64,000 bases of DNA from Brevibacillus reuszeri (GCF_002897295.1 NZ_BEXF01000003.1:1-64000); one strand, 5' to 3'. Shown: positions 27,517 to 37,449, counted from the stretch's first letter. Notes: generated by a model from the sequence alone, not told the origin. Numbers and translations: made by a program.

Positions 27517-28299
27517 CTATGCCTGTTTTCTCCGCTCTGCACGCTCACTTTCCTTTAATCGCGGGCATGTGTAGCAATAGTATCCACCTTCTGTTTTGAA
27601 ATACAAACAGCATTGATTTTTCAAACGTACCTTCTTCAGCGGGTCCCGTAAATCCTCGACCCAATGTATTTTCACATCGAACGGATTTTTGGGTTGACCA
27701 AAAACTTCACTGTCAAGCTCGCGGCTCAAAAAATGATAATCTTGTTCCAGTCGCTGTTTTCCTATTGGATCAGCCACAGTGTCAATGAACAACTCCATGT
27801 AATAATTGAAGCGTGAAGGAAGCTGTCCCCAAAGAATGCCCAAAGTATTACCAGTCGCTGATGATAGTGCCTGGATGACAGGTTTCACCGTTCGCTGGTA
27901 AAGTTCCCGGTACTGCTGCTCCCGCCAGTGATTTCGCAGCTCTTCCCCCTCTGGAGCTGTCCGTGTCTTTGTATCATGACATAAGAAAGCGAACCTGCCC
28001 GTTTCACCATCTACATACAACTCCACTGTCCAATTCCCAAGCGCCATATCCAGCGAACAGTTCCAAACGGAGATCATATATTGATGTCCAAGAGCGAGTG
28101 CGCCGAGCCAGCTGCAGAAATAGGTGCCTACAGGACTTTCATCCTTTGCTTTGATCAAAGGCGCATACGTCTGGACAAGCAGCTCCATGTTTTTGGGATC
28201 GACCAGCTCGTCTGCCCTGAACGATAGAAGGACGTTCTCCCTGGGCTCGGTAGTAATCGGAAAATTCTCCGTCAAGTGCTGAAAATCAATCTTGCTCAT
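27517..28299 (-). CDS. FhuF-like ferric-siderophore reductase with C-terminal [2Fe-2S] motif
   Basis: The 260-residue protein ends in CCLYFKTEGGYYCYTCP, the CC-x10-C-x2-C cluster ligand pattern of the FhuF family of siderophore-iron reductases. The remaining 230 residues are of the IucA/FhuF-associated type. These cytoplasmic proteins reduce ferric siderophores to release iron. The start at 28299 (MSKIDFQHL) follows GGGAGG by 5 nt. It is 32 bp downstream of the ABC transporter gene, and both lie behind a Fur box. Confidence 0.85.
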   Translation of the reverse strand: MSKIDFQHLTENFPITTEPRENVLLSFRADELVDPKNMELLVQTYAPLIKAKDESPVGTYFCSWLGALALGHQYMISVWNCSLDMALGNWTVELYVDGETGRFAFLCHDTKTRTAPEGEELRNHWREQQYRELYQRTVKPVIQALSSATGNTLGILWGQLPSRFNYYMELFIDTVADPIGKQRLEQDYHFLSRELDSEVFGQPKNPFDVKIHWVEDLRDPLKKVRLKNQCCLYFKTEGGYYCYTCPRLKESERAERRKQA

Positions 28300-28331
28300 C
28301 CTGGCCTCCCACTTTCTCATCAATCGGTTGA

Positions 28332-30083
28332 TTAAGAGCCCGAATATACATTACGGGACTGGTCCAGGTACGTTCCAAACTGCGCCTGATACAGTCTGCT
28401 ATAAATCCCTTCTTGCTCTAGCAGCTCATCATGACTGCCTTGTTCCGTAATGCCTTGTTCCGTCACAACAATGATTCGATCTGCATTTTTAATCGTTGCC
28501 AAACGGTGCGCAATAACAAGTGTTGTACGCCCTTTGGACAGCTCCACGAGAGATTGCTGAATCGCAGCTTCTGTTTCGGTATCAAGCGCTGACGTCGCCT
28601 CGTCGAGAATCAAGATCGGTGGATTTTTCAAAAACATCCGTGCAATAGCAAGACGTTGCTTTTGTCCCCCAGACAGCTTTACTCCCCGTTCTCCGATGAT
28701 CGTTTCGAGACCTGCGGGCTGCGAGCGAATGAAATCCTCGAGTCTCGCGCGACGAGCCGCATCCCAGATCTCTTCATCAGAGGCATTTTGCTTTCCGTAG
28801 ACGATGTTTTCGCGGATTGTGCCAGAGAATAGAAATACGTCCTGCTGTACAATCCCTATCTGGCTGCGAAGTGAAGACAATGTGATATTGCGAATGTCTA
28901 TCCCATCAATCGAGATGCTACCTCCATCAATTTCGTAGAACCGTGGCAAGAGGCTACAAAGCGTAGTTTTACCTGCACCAGATGGACCAACAAATGCGAT
29001 GGTTTCTCCAGCGCGAATGCTCAAATCAATTTTTTGCAGGACAGTCGATTCGCGATCATAGCTGAAGGTAACATCCTTGTAGCGAATATCACCACGAAGC
29101 TGTTGTACTTCAATCGCATCAGGAGCGTCGGCAATATCCGGCTCTGTGTCCAAAATCTCAATATAGCGTTTGAAGCCGGCTATACCTTTTGGATAGCTCT
29201 CGATAATGGCATTAATCTTTTCAAGTGGTCGGAAAAATACATTTGTCAAAAGCAAAAAGGCAACAAATTCCCCGTAAGTCAATTCTCCCTGGATGACAAA
29301 CCAGCTTCCGCAAATCAAAACAAACAGGGTAACCAAACGCATCATCATGTAGCTGACCGAAGCATTTTGAGCCATGATTTTGTAAGACAGAAGCTTAGTC
29401 AAGCGGAAACGCTGGTTATTTTCTGCGAAGCGGCCGTTCTCGAATTTCTCGTTAGCAAATGCTTGAACCACGCGCATCCCGCCAACATTGTCCTCCACGC
29501 GCGCATTGAAATCAGCCATATCGCCGTACAGTCGATGGAAGGCAGCTGTCATTTTGCGATTAAAGAAGACTACGAAGAAAATCATAATTGGGATGACGAG
29601 GAATGTAAGAATCGCCATTTCTTCATTGATACTAAACATCAGCATAAATGCCCCAACTAGTGTCATGATGGCAATAAACAAATCCTCAGGTCCGTGGTGG
29701 GCAACCTCGCCGATTTCCATCAAGTCATTGGTCAGTCGTGATAGCAGATGCCCCGTTTTCGTATTGTCAAAAAAACGAAATGACAGCTTTTGAATATGGT
29801 CGTAAAGCTTTTTGCGCATATCCGTTTCAATATTAATACCAAGCATATGACCCCAGTAGGTCACGACATAGTTCATACCGGAATTGATCCCGTACAAAAT
29901 GAGCAAGCCAATACAAGCCCAAACGATGAGCTCCCAATCCTTGCTCGGAAGTAATTGATCGACAACCATATTAACCGCGAGTGGAAATCCCAGCTCCAGC
30001 AGAGCTACGAAAATCGCGCAGGAAAAATCTAGCACGAACAATCCTTTATATGGTCGATAATAGGAAAAAAATCTGCGAATCAT
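28332..30083 (-). CDS. MsbA-type ABC exporter (fused membrane and ATPase domains), Fur-controlled
   Basis: The 583-residue half-transporter has six membrane segments in residues 1-310 (ABC_membrane; VVTYWGHMLGINIETDMRKKLYDHIQKLSFRFFD) and a C-terminal nucleotide-binding domain with Walker A GPSGAGKTT (about 373), signature LSGGQKQRLAIAR and Walker B ILILDEATSALD with the H-loop IAHRLAT. It works as a homodimer or with a partner, moving hydrophobic compounds outward. The Fur box 56 bp upstream and the FhuF-like gene downstream indicate an iron-starvation role: siderophore export, or ferric-siderophore import by an exporter-fold protein as in the IrtAB or YbtPQ systems. The sequence does not decide between these. 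Confidence 0.93.
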   Translation of the reverse strand: MIRRFFSYYRPYKGLFVLDFSCAIFVALLELGFPLAVNMVVDQLLPSKDWELIVWACIGLLILYGINSGMNYVVTYWGHMLGINIETDMRKKLYDHIQKLSFRFFDNTKTGHLLSRLTNDLMEIGEVAHHGPEDLFIAIMTLVGAFMLMFSINEEMAILTFLVIPIMIFFVVFFNRKMTAAFHRLYGDMADFNARVEDNVGGMRVVQAFANEKFENGRFAENNQRFRLTKLLSYKIMAQNASVSYMMMRLVTLFVLICGSWFVIQGELTYGEFVAFLLLTNVFFRPLEKINAIIESYPKGIAGFKRYIEILDTEPDIADAPDAIEVQQLRGDIRYKDVTFSYDRESTVLQKIDLSIRAGETIAFVGPSGAGKTTLCSLLPRFYEIDGGSISIDGIDIRNITLSSLRSQIGIVQQDVFLFSGTIRENIVYGKQNASDEEIWDAARRARLEDFIRSQPAGLETIIGERGVKLSGGQKQRLAIARMFLKNPPILILDEATSALDTETEAAIQQSLVELSKGRTTLVIAHRLATIKNADRIIVVTEQGITEQGSHDELLEQEGIYSRLYQAQFGTYLDQSRNVYSGS

Positions 30084-30138
30084 CTATGCTACTCCTCTCT
30101 TTTTCCGCGAAGCGTTTATCATGACGCCCCCTTTATAG

Positions 30139-30153
30139 TGATAATCATTGTCA
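30139..30153 (-). promoter_or_regulatory. Fur box
   Basis: TGATAATCATTGTCA matches the 7-1-7 Fur consensus TGATAATnATTATCA with a single mismatch. It lies 56 bp upstream of the ABC exporter start, directly downstream of a TATAAT box (minus strand, 30158-30153), where bound Fur would block transcription. Confidence 0.85.
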
Positions 30154-30181
30154 TTATATATGTATTTCCTTACATTTTCGA
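30153..30181 (-). promoter_or_regulatory. Promoter of the Fur-regulated exporter-FhuF operon
   Basis: On the minus strand TATAAT (30158-30153) is preceded after 17 bases by TCGAAA (30181-30176), four of six matches to TTGACA. The -10 box abuts the Fur box. Confidence 0.5.
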
Positions 30182-30320
30182 TCTTTTATTGGTATTTTTT
30201 TACGATCAGAGTTTCTAGGGGTAATCTCGTTGCATGGAAAAAAGCCTGGTTCAAGCGCCCCCCACTTAGCAAAAGAGATGACGATCAAGCCAGGCATTAT
30301 GGTTAGGAGTATTACACTTC

Positions 30321-31502
30321 TTACTGCAAATCCTGATACGCCGGGACACCACCGGCACTTTTGGCTGAGAGAATCGCATTCACTACTGCTTCTGCAAGCA
30401 CCTCGACACACAAGGTTCCCACTAGATTGACAGAAGCGTCTACCCCTCCGGTAGCAATCGCAAAAATCGTATCCCCATCACTCATTGTATGTACCGGGTG
30501 AATGGTTTTCGCTAGTCCATTATGGGCCATTTGGGCGACTTTATTGGCTTGTACCTTATTCAGATTGGCGTTGCTCGCTACTACCGCTATCGTTGTATTC
30601 GTTCCAGCCGGTACTGGAGGCGTACTCGCATCGATCATCCAGGAGAGACTATCACGAATTTTGCCATCCTCTCCCCGTGCTCCAGCGAGTATTTCACCAG
30701 TAGTAGGGAGACGCACCTCTCCTACTGCATTGACAGCCACGATGGCTCCAACGACCAGACCATTTGGCAAACGGCGAGAAGCCGAGCCTAATCCGCCCTT
30801 CATCGCTCTTTTCATCCCTGCCATTTTTCCTACGGTCGCGCCTGTCCCTGCACCGAAGTTCCCCTGCTGAACAGGCTCTTTGCTCGCGATTTTTGCTGCT
30901 TCATACCCCATTTTTTGATCTGGACGAACCTTTGCGCTTCCGAGCGATAAATCGAAAATGACCGCTGCTGGTATAATCGGCACGACACCTACTCCGACGT
31001 TGTAACCGAGTCCTTGTTCTTCCATATACCGCATGACACCACTCGCTGCGTCCAAGCCATATGCACTACCACCCGTCAGTACGACTGCATTTACTTCCTG
31101 GACCTGGTTAATCGGGTTTAACAGGTCCGTTTCTCGCGTACCAGGCGCCGAGCCGCGCACATCCACTCCACATGCCGATCCTTTTTCCAGTACGATCACT
31201 GTGCAGCCTGTCAATGCTTTATCGTCTTGTACTTGTCCTACTTTGACGCCAGGTACATCAACGATCGTCCCGCTTGCCATGACAGGCTTTCCAGAAGCCA
31301 AAACGCCCAGTGAGCCGTCTTTGGCCTCACTCTTTTCCTCTGCCAATGCGGAACCAAGTGTGAGCAAGGAGCCAGGTACTGCAGCAGCCAATCCAAGCAT
31401 CGCCGTCTTCTTTAAAAATCTTCGTCGCGAAACACTTTGGTTTCCTTGCTCAGTCAAAACCTCTTGTGCATCCGTTTCTTCTTGCTTCCAGTCATTGGCC
31501 AT
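30321..31502 (-). CDS. P1-family peptidase (DmpA/S58 type) with Tat signal
   Basis: The 393-residue precursor has a twin-arginine signal, SRRRFLKK followed by the hydrophobic TAMLGLAAAVPGSLLTLGSALA, and an Ala-x-Ala-type cleavage region near residue 55. The mature protein is a P1/DmpA-family peptidase (family S58/P1). Motifs are VPGVKVGQVQDDKALTGCTVIV, VLTGGSAYGLDAASGVMRY, and FGAGTGATVGKMAG-KRAMKGGLGSAS, where the chain autocleaves before the nucleophilic Ser in related enzymes. It should be exported folded and act outside the membrane on N-terminal residues of peptides. The start at 31502 is chosen because AAGGTGG lies 8 nt upstream. Two other in-frame starts (31508, 31514) are very close. 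Confidence 0.88.
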   Translation of the reverse strand: MANDWKQEETDAQEVLTEQGNQSVSRRRFLKKTAMLGLAAAVPGSLLTLGSALAEEKSEAKDGSLGVLASGKPVMASGTIVDVPGVKVGQVQDDKALTGCTVIVLEKGSACGVDVRGSAPGTRETDLLNPINQVQEVNAVVLTGGSAYGLDAASGVMRYMEEQGLGYNVGVGVVPIIPAAVIFDLSLGSAKVRPDQKMGYEAAKIASKEPVQQGNFGAGTGATVGKMAGMKRAMKGGLGSASRRLPNGLVVGAIVAVNAVGEVRLPTTGEILAGARGEDGKIRDSLSWMIDASTPPVPAGTNTTIAVVASNANLNKVQANKVAQMAHNGLAKTIHPVHTMSDGDTIFAIATGGVDASVNLVGTLCVEVLAEAVVNAILSAKSAGGVPAYQDLQ

Positions 31503-31743
31503 TGTCATACCCACCTTTTTACAAGAATATGATGGATGTTTATTATTCTGAAATTTCCGTCTATTACTATCATAAACCGATTTTAAGAGTTGCTCAATCC
31601 TTCCTTGTACTCACTACCAGTTACAACTGTAAAAAAGTCTGGTGTTCTGTCTGCATCTTCTTTATACTGAAAATCTGTGAAAAACGGCCCCGACTTTTCT
31701 GAAAGGGGAAAGTCACTATACAACATAGAAACGAGGTACTGTA

Positions 31744-33198
31744 TTGAATTTTCAACAACTAAAAATGGGATGGTTTTCTAACGTACGTGCTGACGTGCTG
31801 GCAGGGGTTACGGTGGCGCTTGCACTGATTCCAGAAGCGATTGCATTCTCGATTATTGCTGGAGTAGACCCGATGGTTGGCTTGTACGCTTCTTTTTGCA
31901 TGGCAGTAACGATCGCCTTTGTAGGTGGACGACCAGCGATGATCTCAGCCGCAACGGGCGCAATGGCACTTTTAATGGTTACGCTGGTGAAGGAGCATGG
32001 CCTCGAGTACTTATTTGCTGCGACCATTTTGACCGGAATCCTGCAATTTTTGATGGGTGTATGTAAAATTGGCAGGCTGATGACATTCGTCCCGCATTCA
32101 GTGGTGATTGGTTTCGTAAATGCCCTTGCCATTCTTATTTTTATGGCGCAGCTGCCACACTTTGTAGAAGCCTCCTGGGTAATGTACGTGATGCTTGCTG
32201 GTACTCTGGCGATTATTTATCTCCTCCCGCGCTTGACCAAAGCTGTACCGTCCGCACTCGTTGCCATTATCGTAATGACAGTGATTGCGATGCTTGCTGG
32301 GCTCGACTTGAGAACGGTGGGTGATATGGGTGAGATTACACGCGCGCTCCCCTTGTTTCACGCACCTAGCGTCCCTCTCACCCTGGAAACTCTTTGGATT
32401 ATTTTGCCATACTCCTTTCCTCTCGCCCTAGTCGGAATTTTGGAGTCCTTGATGACGGCTGCGATTTTGGATGAAATGACCGACACACGCAGCAGCAAAA
32501 ACAGAGAAGTAAAGGGACAAGGCATCGCCAATGTGGTAACAGGCTTTTTTGGCGGTATGGCAGGCTGTGCGATGATTGGCCAATCCGTTATCAACGTGAA
32601 GTCAGGCGGACGTGGTCGCTTGTCGACACTAGTAGCAGGGGTATTCCTGCTCTTTCTGATTCTCGTGTTAGGCGATGTCGTGAAACAAATTCCGATGGCT
32701 GCTCTTGTTGGTGTCATGGTGATGGTTTCTATTGGCACATTTGATTGGCAATCCATTCGGGATATACGCAAGATTCCGTTAGGAGACGCGGCTGTAATGA
32801 TTACGACCGTTATCATCGTAGTTGCAACACATGATTTGGCCAAAGGTGTCATCGCTGGCGTCATTCTCAGCGCACTCATTTTTGGCTGGCGAATGTCTCG
32901 CTTAAGCTCCACTTCTTATGTGAGTGAAACCGGTGAAAAGGTGTATGTCATCTCTGGACAGTTATTTTTCGGGACGATGTCTCACTTCGTGGAACAATTT
33001 ACGATTACCGATGATCCAGAGCAGGTAATCATTGATTTTTCACGCTCCCACGTGTGGGATCATTCGGCAGTCACAGCGATTTCTAAGGTCATCCTCAAAT
33101 ATAGACAAATGGATAAGCACGTCGTCATTACGGGCCTAAACGAAGAGAGCAAGCGACTTATAGACCGTATTGGCATCAGTGCTCCATCCAGTCATTGA
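31744..33198 (+). CDS. SulP-family anion transporter with STAS domain
   Basis: The 484-residue protein has about 10-12 membrane segments. The N-terminal SulP signature [34 protein letters not shown] is clear, and a short C-terminal STAS domain follows (about 395-480; [42 protein letters not shown]). The family moves sulfate, bicarbonate or other anions, usually with Na+ or H+. The substrate cannot be told from sequence alone. Translation begins at a TTG preceded by GAGGT. It is monocistronic with a bidirectional terminator behind it. Confidence 0.93.
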   Translation: MNFQQLKMGWFSNVRADVLAGVTVALALIPEAIAFSIIAGVDPMVGLYASFCMAVTIAFVGGRPAMISAATGAMALLMVTLVKEHGLEYLFAATILTGILQFLMGVCKIGRLMTFVPHSVVIGFVNALAILIFMAQLPHFVEASWVMYVMLAGTLAIIYLLPRLTKAVPSALVAIIVMTVIAMLAGLDLRTVGDMGEITRALPLFHAPSVPLTLETLWIILPYSFPLALVGILESLMTAAILDEMTDTRSSKNREVKGQGIANVVTGFFGGMAGCAMIGQSVINVKSGGRGRLSTLVAGVFLLFLILVLGDVVKQIPMAALVGVMVMVSIGTFDWQSIRDIRKIPLGDAAVMITTVIIVVATHDLAKGVIAGVILSALIFGWRMSRLSSTSYVSETGEKVYVISGQLFFGTMSHFVEQFTITDDPEQVIIDFSRSHVWDHSAVTAISKVILKYRQMDKHVVITGLNEESKRLIDRIGISAPSSH

Positions 33199-33202
33199 CG
33201 AC

Positions 33203-33260
33203 AAATCCCCTCCTCAGCCTTGAAAGGAACGCACTTTCACTTGGCTGCTGGAGGGGATTT
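33203..33260. terminator. Bidirectional terminator between the SulP and oxidoreductase genes
   Basis: AAATCCCCTCC (33203-33213) pairs with GGAGGGGATTT (33250-33260), and inner AGCC/GGCT extends the stem. A T-run follows on the plus strand. Confidence 0.8.
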
Positions 33261-33281
33261 TTTCATTTTGCGTTTGCTTGT

Positions 33282-34265
33282 TTACTCGATGCGAAAGACT
33301 AGTTTTCCTACATTCTGATTTTCTTCCATGCGGACATGAGCGAGAGCGATTTCTTCAAGTGGATAGACTCGGTCGATGATCGGCTTAATCTCACCAGAAG
33401 CAAACAGAGGTAAAATATGTTTCGCCAAATCCCTGCTTAATTGTGCTTTGTACTCATCGCTACGTGGAGTAAGCAACGTGCCTGTCACTTGTAGCCTTTT
33501 CCCCATGAGCGTCATCAGGTCGATCGGTTCCGCTTCTCTGCCACCCAGGATGCCAATCAAAACAATGCGTCCATCTATGCTGGCACTTGCGATATTCTTT
33601 TTCCAGTAGGACGCCCCAATAAAATCGAGTATCAGATTAACGCCTTGGCCATTCGTAATCCTCGCTACCTCTTCTTCAAATGCTGCCGATTTATAATTGA
33701 TTGCATAATCTGCCCCTAGCTCCTTGCAAAAAGCAGCTTTGTCGTCTGAGCCAACCGTCACGATAACAGTTGCCTTCGCTACCTTCTTTGCCAATTGGAT
33801 TGCAGCGGTTCCTACTCCACTGGCTCCGGCATGAATGAGTACCGTTTCCTTTTCCTGTAGCTTTCCAATCCAAAACAATGTTTGATAGGCGGTTAAAAAA
33901 ACTTCCGGAATCGCTGCCGCTTCCACAAAGCTGAGACTATCCGGTATCGCCATGGCTCGATTGGCAGGCATGACCGCATATTCGGCATACCCTCCAGTGA
34001 CAAGGCCCATTACCTTGTCTCCGTATTTCCAGTCCGTGACACCCTTCCCCACCTGCTCGACGATCCCTGCGACTTCTACGCCTAATTGAGCCGTAGCTTT
34101 TTTGAATTCGGAGGCCCCTCCTTGTCTTGCGAGAATGTCCATTCGATTAATCGCACCTGCTTGTACTCGGATCAGAATTTCATCATCCCCTGCGAGAGGC
34201 GCAGGAATATCCACTAGCTTGAGCATCTCTGGACCACCTGGTTTATCCACCACGATAGCTTTCAT
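33282..34265 (-). CDS. Zinc-less quinone oxidoreductase-like MDR protein (NAD(P)H-dependent)
   Basis: The 327-residue medium-chain dehydrogenase/reductase has a GroES-like N-terminal half (VQAGAINRMDILARQG, typical PIG3/QOR motif) and a Rossmann half with HAGASGVGTAAIQLAKK (nucleotide loop) and VNLILDFIGASYWKKN. The zinc-binding Cys ligands of alcohol dehydrogenases are absent, so quinone or enone reduction with NADPH is more likely than alcohol oxidation. The start at 34265 follows AAAGGAGG by about 12 nt. The extension to 34295 contains the ribosome binding site. Confidence 0.9.
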   Translation of the reverse strand: MKAIVVDKPGGPEMLKLVDIPAPLAGDDEILIRVQAGAINRMDILARQGGASEFKKATAQLGVEVAGIVEQVGKGVTDWKYGDKVMGLVTGGYAEYAVMPANRAMAIPDSLSFVEAAAIPEVFLTAYQTLFWIGKLQEKETVLIHAGASGVGTAAIQLAKKVAKATVIVTVGSDDKAAFCKELGADYAINYKSAAFEEEVARITNGQGVNLILDFIGASYWKKNIASASIDGRIVLIGILGGREAEPIDLMTLMGKRLQVTGTLLTPRSDEYKAQLSRDLAKHILPLFASGEIKPIIDRVYPLEEIALAHVRMEENQNVGKLVFRIE

Positions 34266-34479
34266 CGGAGAAAAACCTCCTTTTTGTAAGATCAAAATTC
34301 AATCAGCATGATAGCATTTTTAACCAATTTAACAGAAAAATCAATACGTCAAGGTTTTCCCTTATTTCTTTTTTGCAATAGTGCGATCATATTTCTTTAT
34401 TGGTCACCTTTTAGAACCAGTGCTAGAATGATCCATATGAATATCCCTGCTTTTTAACTGCAAAGGTTGTGAGAGAAAT

Positions 34480-35709
34480 ATGGATTTTTCTTGGAAACGT
34501 AATCTCATATTACTTTGGGTTGGAGTCTTTTTCTGTAGCACCGCCTACTCTATTTCCATACCATTCTTGCCGATTTTCTTGCACACAACACTCGGTGTCA
34601 ATGAGCATTTGGAGGCATGGTCTGGGATCTCATTCGGCATTACCTTTTTGGCGAGTGCCCTGATTTCTCCTTATTGGGGTTCACTGGCGGATAAATACGG
34701 TCGGAAACCGATGCTGATTCGCTCTGGATTTAGTTTGGCCCTGTTATATTTTTTGACTTACTTTATCACAAATCCTTATTTGTTTATTGTATTGCGCATT
34801 TTTCAGGGTCTGCTTGCAGGATACGTACCTGCTGCGATTGCACTCGTCGCGACAAATACACCTGAAAAGAATGTCGGCTATGCACTCGGGGTCATGGCGA
34901 CCGCAGGAGCCACAGGCGGGATCGTCGGTCCGCTGGTCGGTGGTGTAGTCAGTCACATTTTCGGAAATGCAGAAGCTTTTTTGTTCTCCGGCGTTGTTGT
35001 TCTGGTTGCGGCTATGATCGCTACCTTCCTCGTCAAAGAAACAAACATGAATCGCTCAGGTGTACGTTCTAATGTGCGGGAGGATTTACGTTCGGCGGTA
35101 GCCAATCGTCCTCTTATGTCCATTCTCGGTCTTAGCCTGATGGTTACTGTTTCCGTGATGCTGCTCGAGCCGTTGCTCACTGTCTACGTCCTGCAGTTAG
35201 GCGCCTCTCAGAGTGAAGCATCGCTTAGTGCCGGTATCATTTTCGCCGCAGTAGGAATCGCAACTGTGATTGCCGCACCGCAATGGGGAAAGCTCGGTAC
35301 CAAAATCGGGTACGCAAAAATTCTTTTCGTAGGCTTGCTTGGCGGTGCTCTCGGAAATCTGCTGCAATTTTTCTTCACCAATTTGTACGGCTTCGGGATC
35401 TTGCGCTTTATGTACGGGCTATTTTTTGCAGCTGTGTACCCATCTATCAACGCAATGATTGTGAAAGTAACAGAGCCCGAGTTTCGTGGCAGAGCCTTTA
35501 GCCTCAATCAGTCAGCCACACAGCTCGCCACCATGCTCGGACCAGTCCTCGGAGGAGTTTTGGGTGGGCTCATCCCGATTCGAGTCGTATTCATTATCAA
35601 CGGGATTGCTCTACTCGCGACAGCGATCCTCATTCACTATAAAAAGCCAGGTCCTGCCAGCCAAAATGTGAAGCAATCGGTTAACGATCCACAGCTGGCT
35701 ACTAAGTAA
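34480..35709 (+). CDS. MFS multidrug-type transporter (DHA1)
   Basis: The 409-residue protein has 12 predicted membrane segments with MFS landmarks: loop 2-3 GSLADKYGRKPMLIRSG, the antiporter motif C-like GATGGIVGPLVGGVVSH in helix 5, and GTKIGYAKIL between helices 8 and 9. These mark a drug/proton antiporter of the DHA1 family, close to Bacillus multidrug permeases. The substrate is unknown. The ATG at 34480 has a weak GAGAG upstream. A terminator follows at 35734-35767. Confidence 0.9.
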   Translation: MDFSWKRNLILLWVGVFFCSTAYSISIPFLPIFLHTTLGVNEHLEAWSGISFGITFLASALISPYWGSLADKYGRKPMLIRSGFSLALLYFLTYFITNPYLFIVLRIFQGLLAGYVPAAIALVATNTPEKNVGYALGVMATAGATGGIVGPLVGGVVSHIFGNAEAFLFSGVVVLVAAMIATFLVKETNMNRSGVRSNVREDLRSAVANRPLMSILGLSLMVTVSVMLLEPLLTVYVLQLGASQSEASLSAGIIFAAVGIATVIAAPQWGKLGTKIGYAKILFVGLLGGALGNLLQFFFTNLYGFGILRFMYGLFFAAVYPSINAMIVKVTEPEFRGRAFSLNQSATQLATMLGPVLGGVLGGLIPIRVVFIINGIALLATAILIHYKKPGPASQNVKQSVNDPQLATK

Positions 35710-35733
35710 ACATTCTTTTAAGAAGCTCTCCGT

Positions 35734-35767
35734 AAGCAACTATTGCGATCCTATCTCGTAGTTGCTT
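35734..35767 (+). terminator. Terminator of the MFS gene
   Basis: AAGCAACTA (35734-35742) pairs with TAGTTGCTT (35759-35767), extended partly by the CTC/GAG bases outside. TTTTTT follows at 35779-35784. Confidence 0.65.
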
Positions 35768-35926
35768 TCACAGGGAGTTTTTTCATTTCCTCTTCAATTC
35801 CAAACTTAATCTCATCCTTCAGAATGTTTAGCAAATCACCGATAATGGGTAATAAGTATTAGATGACATACGTAAATTGGCACAAATCACAGTGATCAAT
35901 GACCGTGACGATGTAGGAGGATTATC

Positions 35927-37036
35927 TTGGCCAAAATGAATGACGCAAAAAGCGAGCTAGGGAAATTCCTAGCGGTAATCGGAATCGTAGTTGGGGTAGC
36001 TGGAGGCTCTATCTTTTTGTTGAATCAGTTTGTATTTGACTCTAAAAATGCTCTCCCCGTGAAAACGACAGCTCCCAAGGACACAACGCGGGAAATTAGT
36101 ACAGGAGCACCCCCTAACCTAGGAGAAGAATCCACTCAAGAAAGCAGTGATCCACAGACTGCCTCTCCTACTGCCGAAAAGGCGAGCACAGCTGCTGCAA
36201 ATGCCTCGGACCCTTTTTATGCATCGCTTCAGATGGGCGAGTATGTAGCGATATACAATCAGGATGGAACAGAAAAGGTACTGTCTTTTGTCATGACAAA
36301 AGAAGAAGTGAAAACTTTGCTTGGAAAGCCTAAGTCAGAAGCCTATGTGGATGGTGAAACCAGAAGCTTGAGTTATAACTACGGACCGTTCTCCATTTTC
36401 TTCGATGAGAATGACCAATATATCAGCTACATGACTTACGAGGGGAAAAAGGAGCTGCTGGAAAAGCAGTGGCTGTCTAGTCTGACAAAAACGCTCGATA
36501 CGGGAAACGTAGACTTTTATGAGTCCCCTACTGGTTATACTTCCGTAAAGGTCGACTATTATCCCGAATCAAATGACGTTGTTGTGTACATGCTAAAAAG
36601 CTATCCGCAAAATGAGCATATCGCCATGCCACAGCCAGAGCAATCGCCTGTGGCAAAAGCACCAGCTTTCGCACAGGCACCTCAAGCACCAAGTTCCGCT
36701 AAAGAAGAGCAGACGAATGCCAAGGGTGGGTACGTGATGTCTCCTGGAGAAGAAATTCTTATTGAAAACGTTCAGGTGACCAATAACAGCAAAGTTCACA
36801 CCGCGAAATACACAATCGATGTCAATTATCACTTTGCCTTCAATAGTCCAAATATGGTAAAGGTCATCACCGATCCTGAAAAAAATCTGGAACTGATGCC
36901 TGGTGAAACCGCAACGGTTCAAATCAAGGTCAAATCCAGCAAAAGTGCGCCGAAAGCAAGCTATCGTTTTATCGTATCCTTGAAGCAAGGCTGGTCAAGC
37001 CAACCACTGAAGGACTTTACAGTTGAAGTGAAATAA
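35927..37036 (+). CDS. Membrane-anchored protein of unknown function
   Basis: The 369-residue protein has one N-terminal membrane anchor (FLAVIGIVVGVAGGSIFLLNQFVF, about 13-36), a Ser/Thr/Ala/Pro-rich linker (40-95), and a compact domain (97-225) with MTKEEVKTLLGKPKSEAYVDGETRSLSYNYGPFSIFF, a pattern that resembles DUF4309/SmpA-like folds. A Pro/Ala linker and a C-terminal Ig-like beta domain (265-369: NVQVTNNSKVHTAKYTIDVNYHF...MPGETATVQIKVKS) follow. It is probably displayed outside the membrane. It starts at TTG with TAGGAGG 6 nt upstream. I do not recognise the family. Confidence 0.8.
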   Translation: MAKMNDAKSELGKFLAVIGIVVGVAGGSIFLLNQFVFDSKNALPVKTTAPKDTTREISTGAPPNLGEESTQESSDPQTASPTAEKASTAAANASDPFYASLQMGEYVAIYNQDGTEKVLSFVMTKEEVKTLLGKPKSEAYVDGETRSLSYNYGPFSIFFDENDQYISYMTYEGKKELLEKQWLSSLTKTLDTGNVDFYESPTGYTSVKVDYYPESNDVVVYMLKSYPQNEHIAMPQPEQSPVAKAPAFAQAPQAPSSAKEEQTNAKGGYVMSPGEEILIENVQVTNNSKVHTAKYTIDVNYHFAFNSPNMVKVITDPEKNLELMPGETATVQIKVKSSKSAPKASYRFIVSLKQGWSSQPLKDFTVEVK

Positions 37037-37041
37037 AAGAA

Positions 37042-37085
37042 AAGAAATCCCCTCTCATTGCATCGGTGTCGAGTGGGGATTTCTT
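37042..37085. terminator. Bidirectional terminator
   Basis: AAGAAATCCCC (37042-37052) pairs with GGGGATTTCTT (37075-37085), between the converging anchor-protein and cupin genes. Confidence 0.75.
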
Positions 37086-37089
37086 ATCT

Positions 37090-37449
37090 CTAAATTGTCT
37101 GCAGGTCGGAAACCGTTCTTTCATTCACTTGATTTCCCGTATTGAGAGTCGTTTTTGGCTCAAGAAGCAGCACATGTACCTCTTCCTCGGCAACTGGCAT
37201 GTGCTCGACGCCTTTTGGAACAATGATAAATTCACCTTCATCCAGCCAAACATCCCTGTCTCCGAACTTAATTAATAGCTTTCCTTTTACGACAAGAAAC
37301 ATTTCATCTTCGTGATCATGATGATGCCAAACAAACTCTCCCTTGAGCTTCACTAGCTTTACATGTGAATCATTAATCTCCCCAGCGATTTTTGGGCTCC
37401 AATAGTCGTGAAAAAGCGAGAATTTTTCCTGAAGATTCACTTTTTGCAT
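37090..37449 (-). CDS. Cupin-domain protein
   Basis: The 119-residue protein is a single cupin barrel. Metal ligands are visible in motif 1, WHHHDHEDEMFLVVKGKL (HxH...E), and motif 2, PKGVEHMP (His). Such proteins can be isomerases, dioxygenases or sugar-binding proteins, and the substrate cannot be assigned. The ATG at 37449 follows AGAGGGTG. The frame continues to 37476 without a better ribosome binding site. Confidence 0.88.
   Translation of the reverse strand: MQKVNLQEKFSLFHDYWSPKIAGEINDSHVKLVKLKGEFVWHHHDHEDEMFLVVKGKLLIKFGDRDVWLDEGEFIIVPKGVEHMPVAEEEVHVLLLEPKTTLNTGNQVNERTVSDLQTI

Noticed and set aside
35752..35865. Minus-strand frame after the MFS gene (ends KKLPVKATTR)
   Set aside because: It is only about 35 codons, has no ATG/GTG with ribosome binding site and overlaps the MFS terminator.
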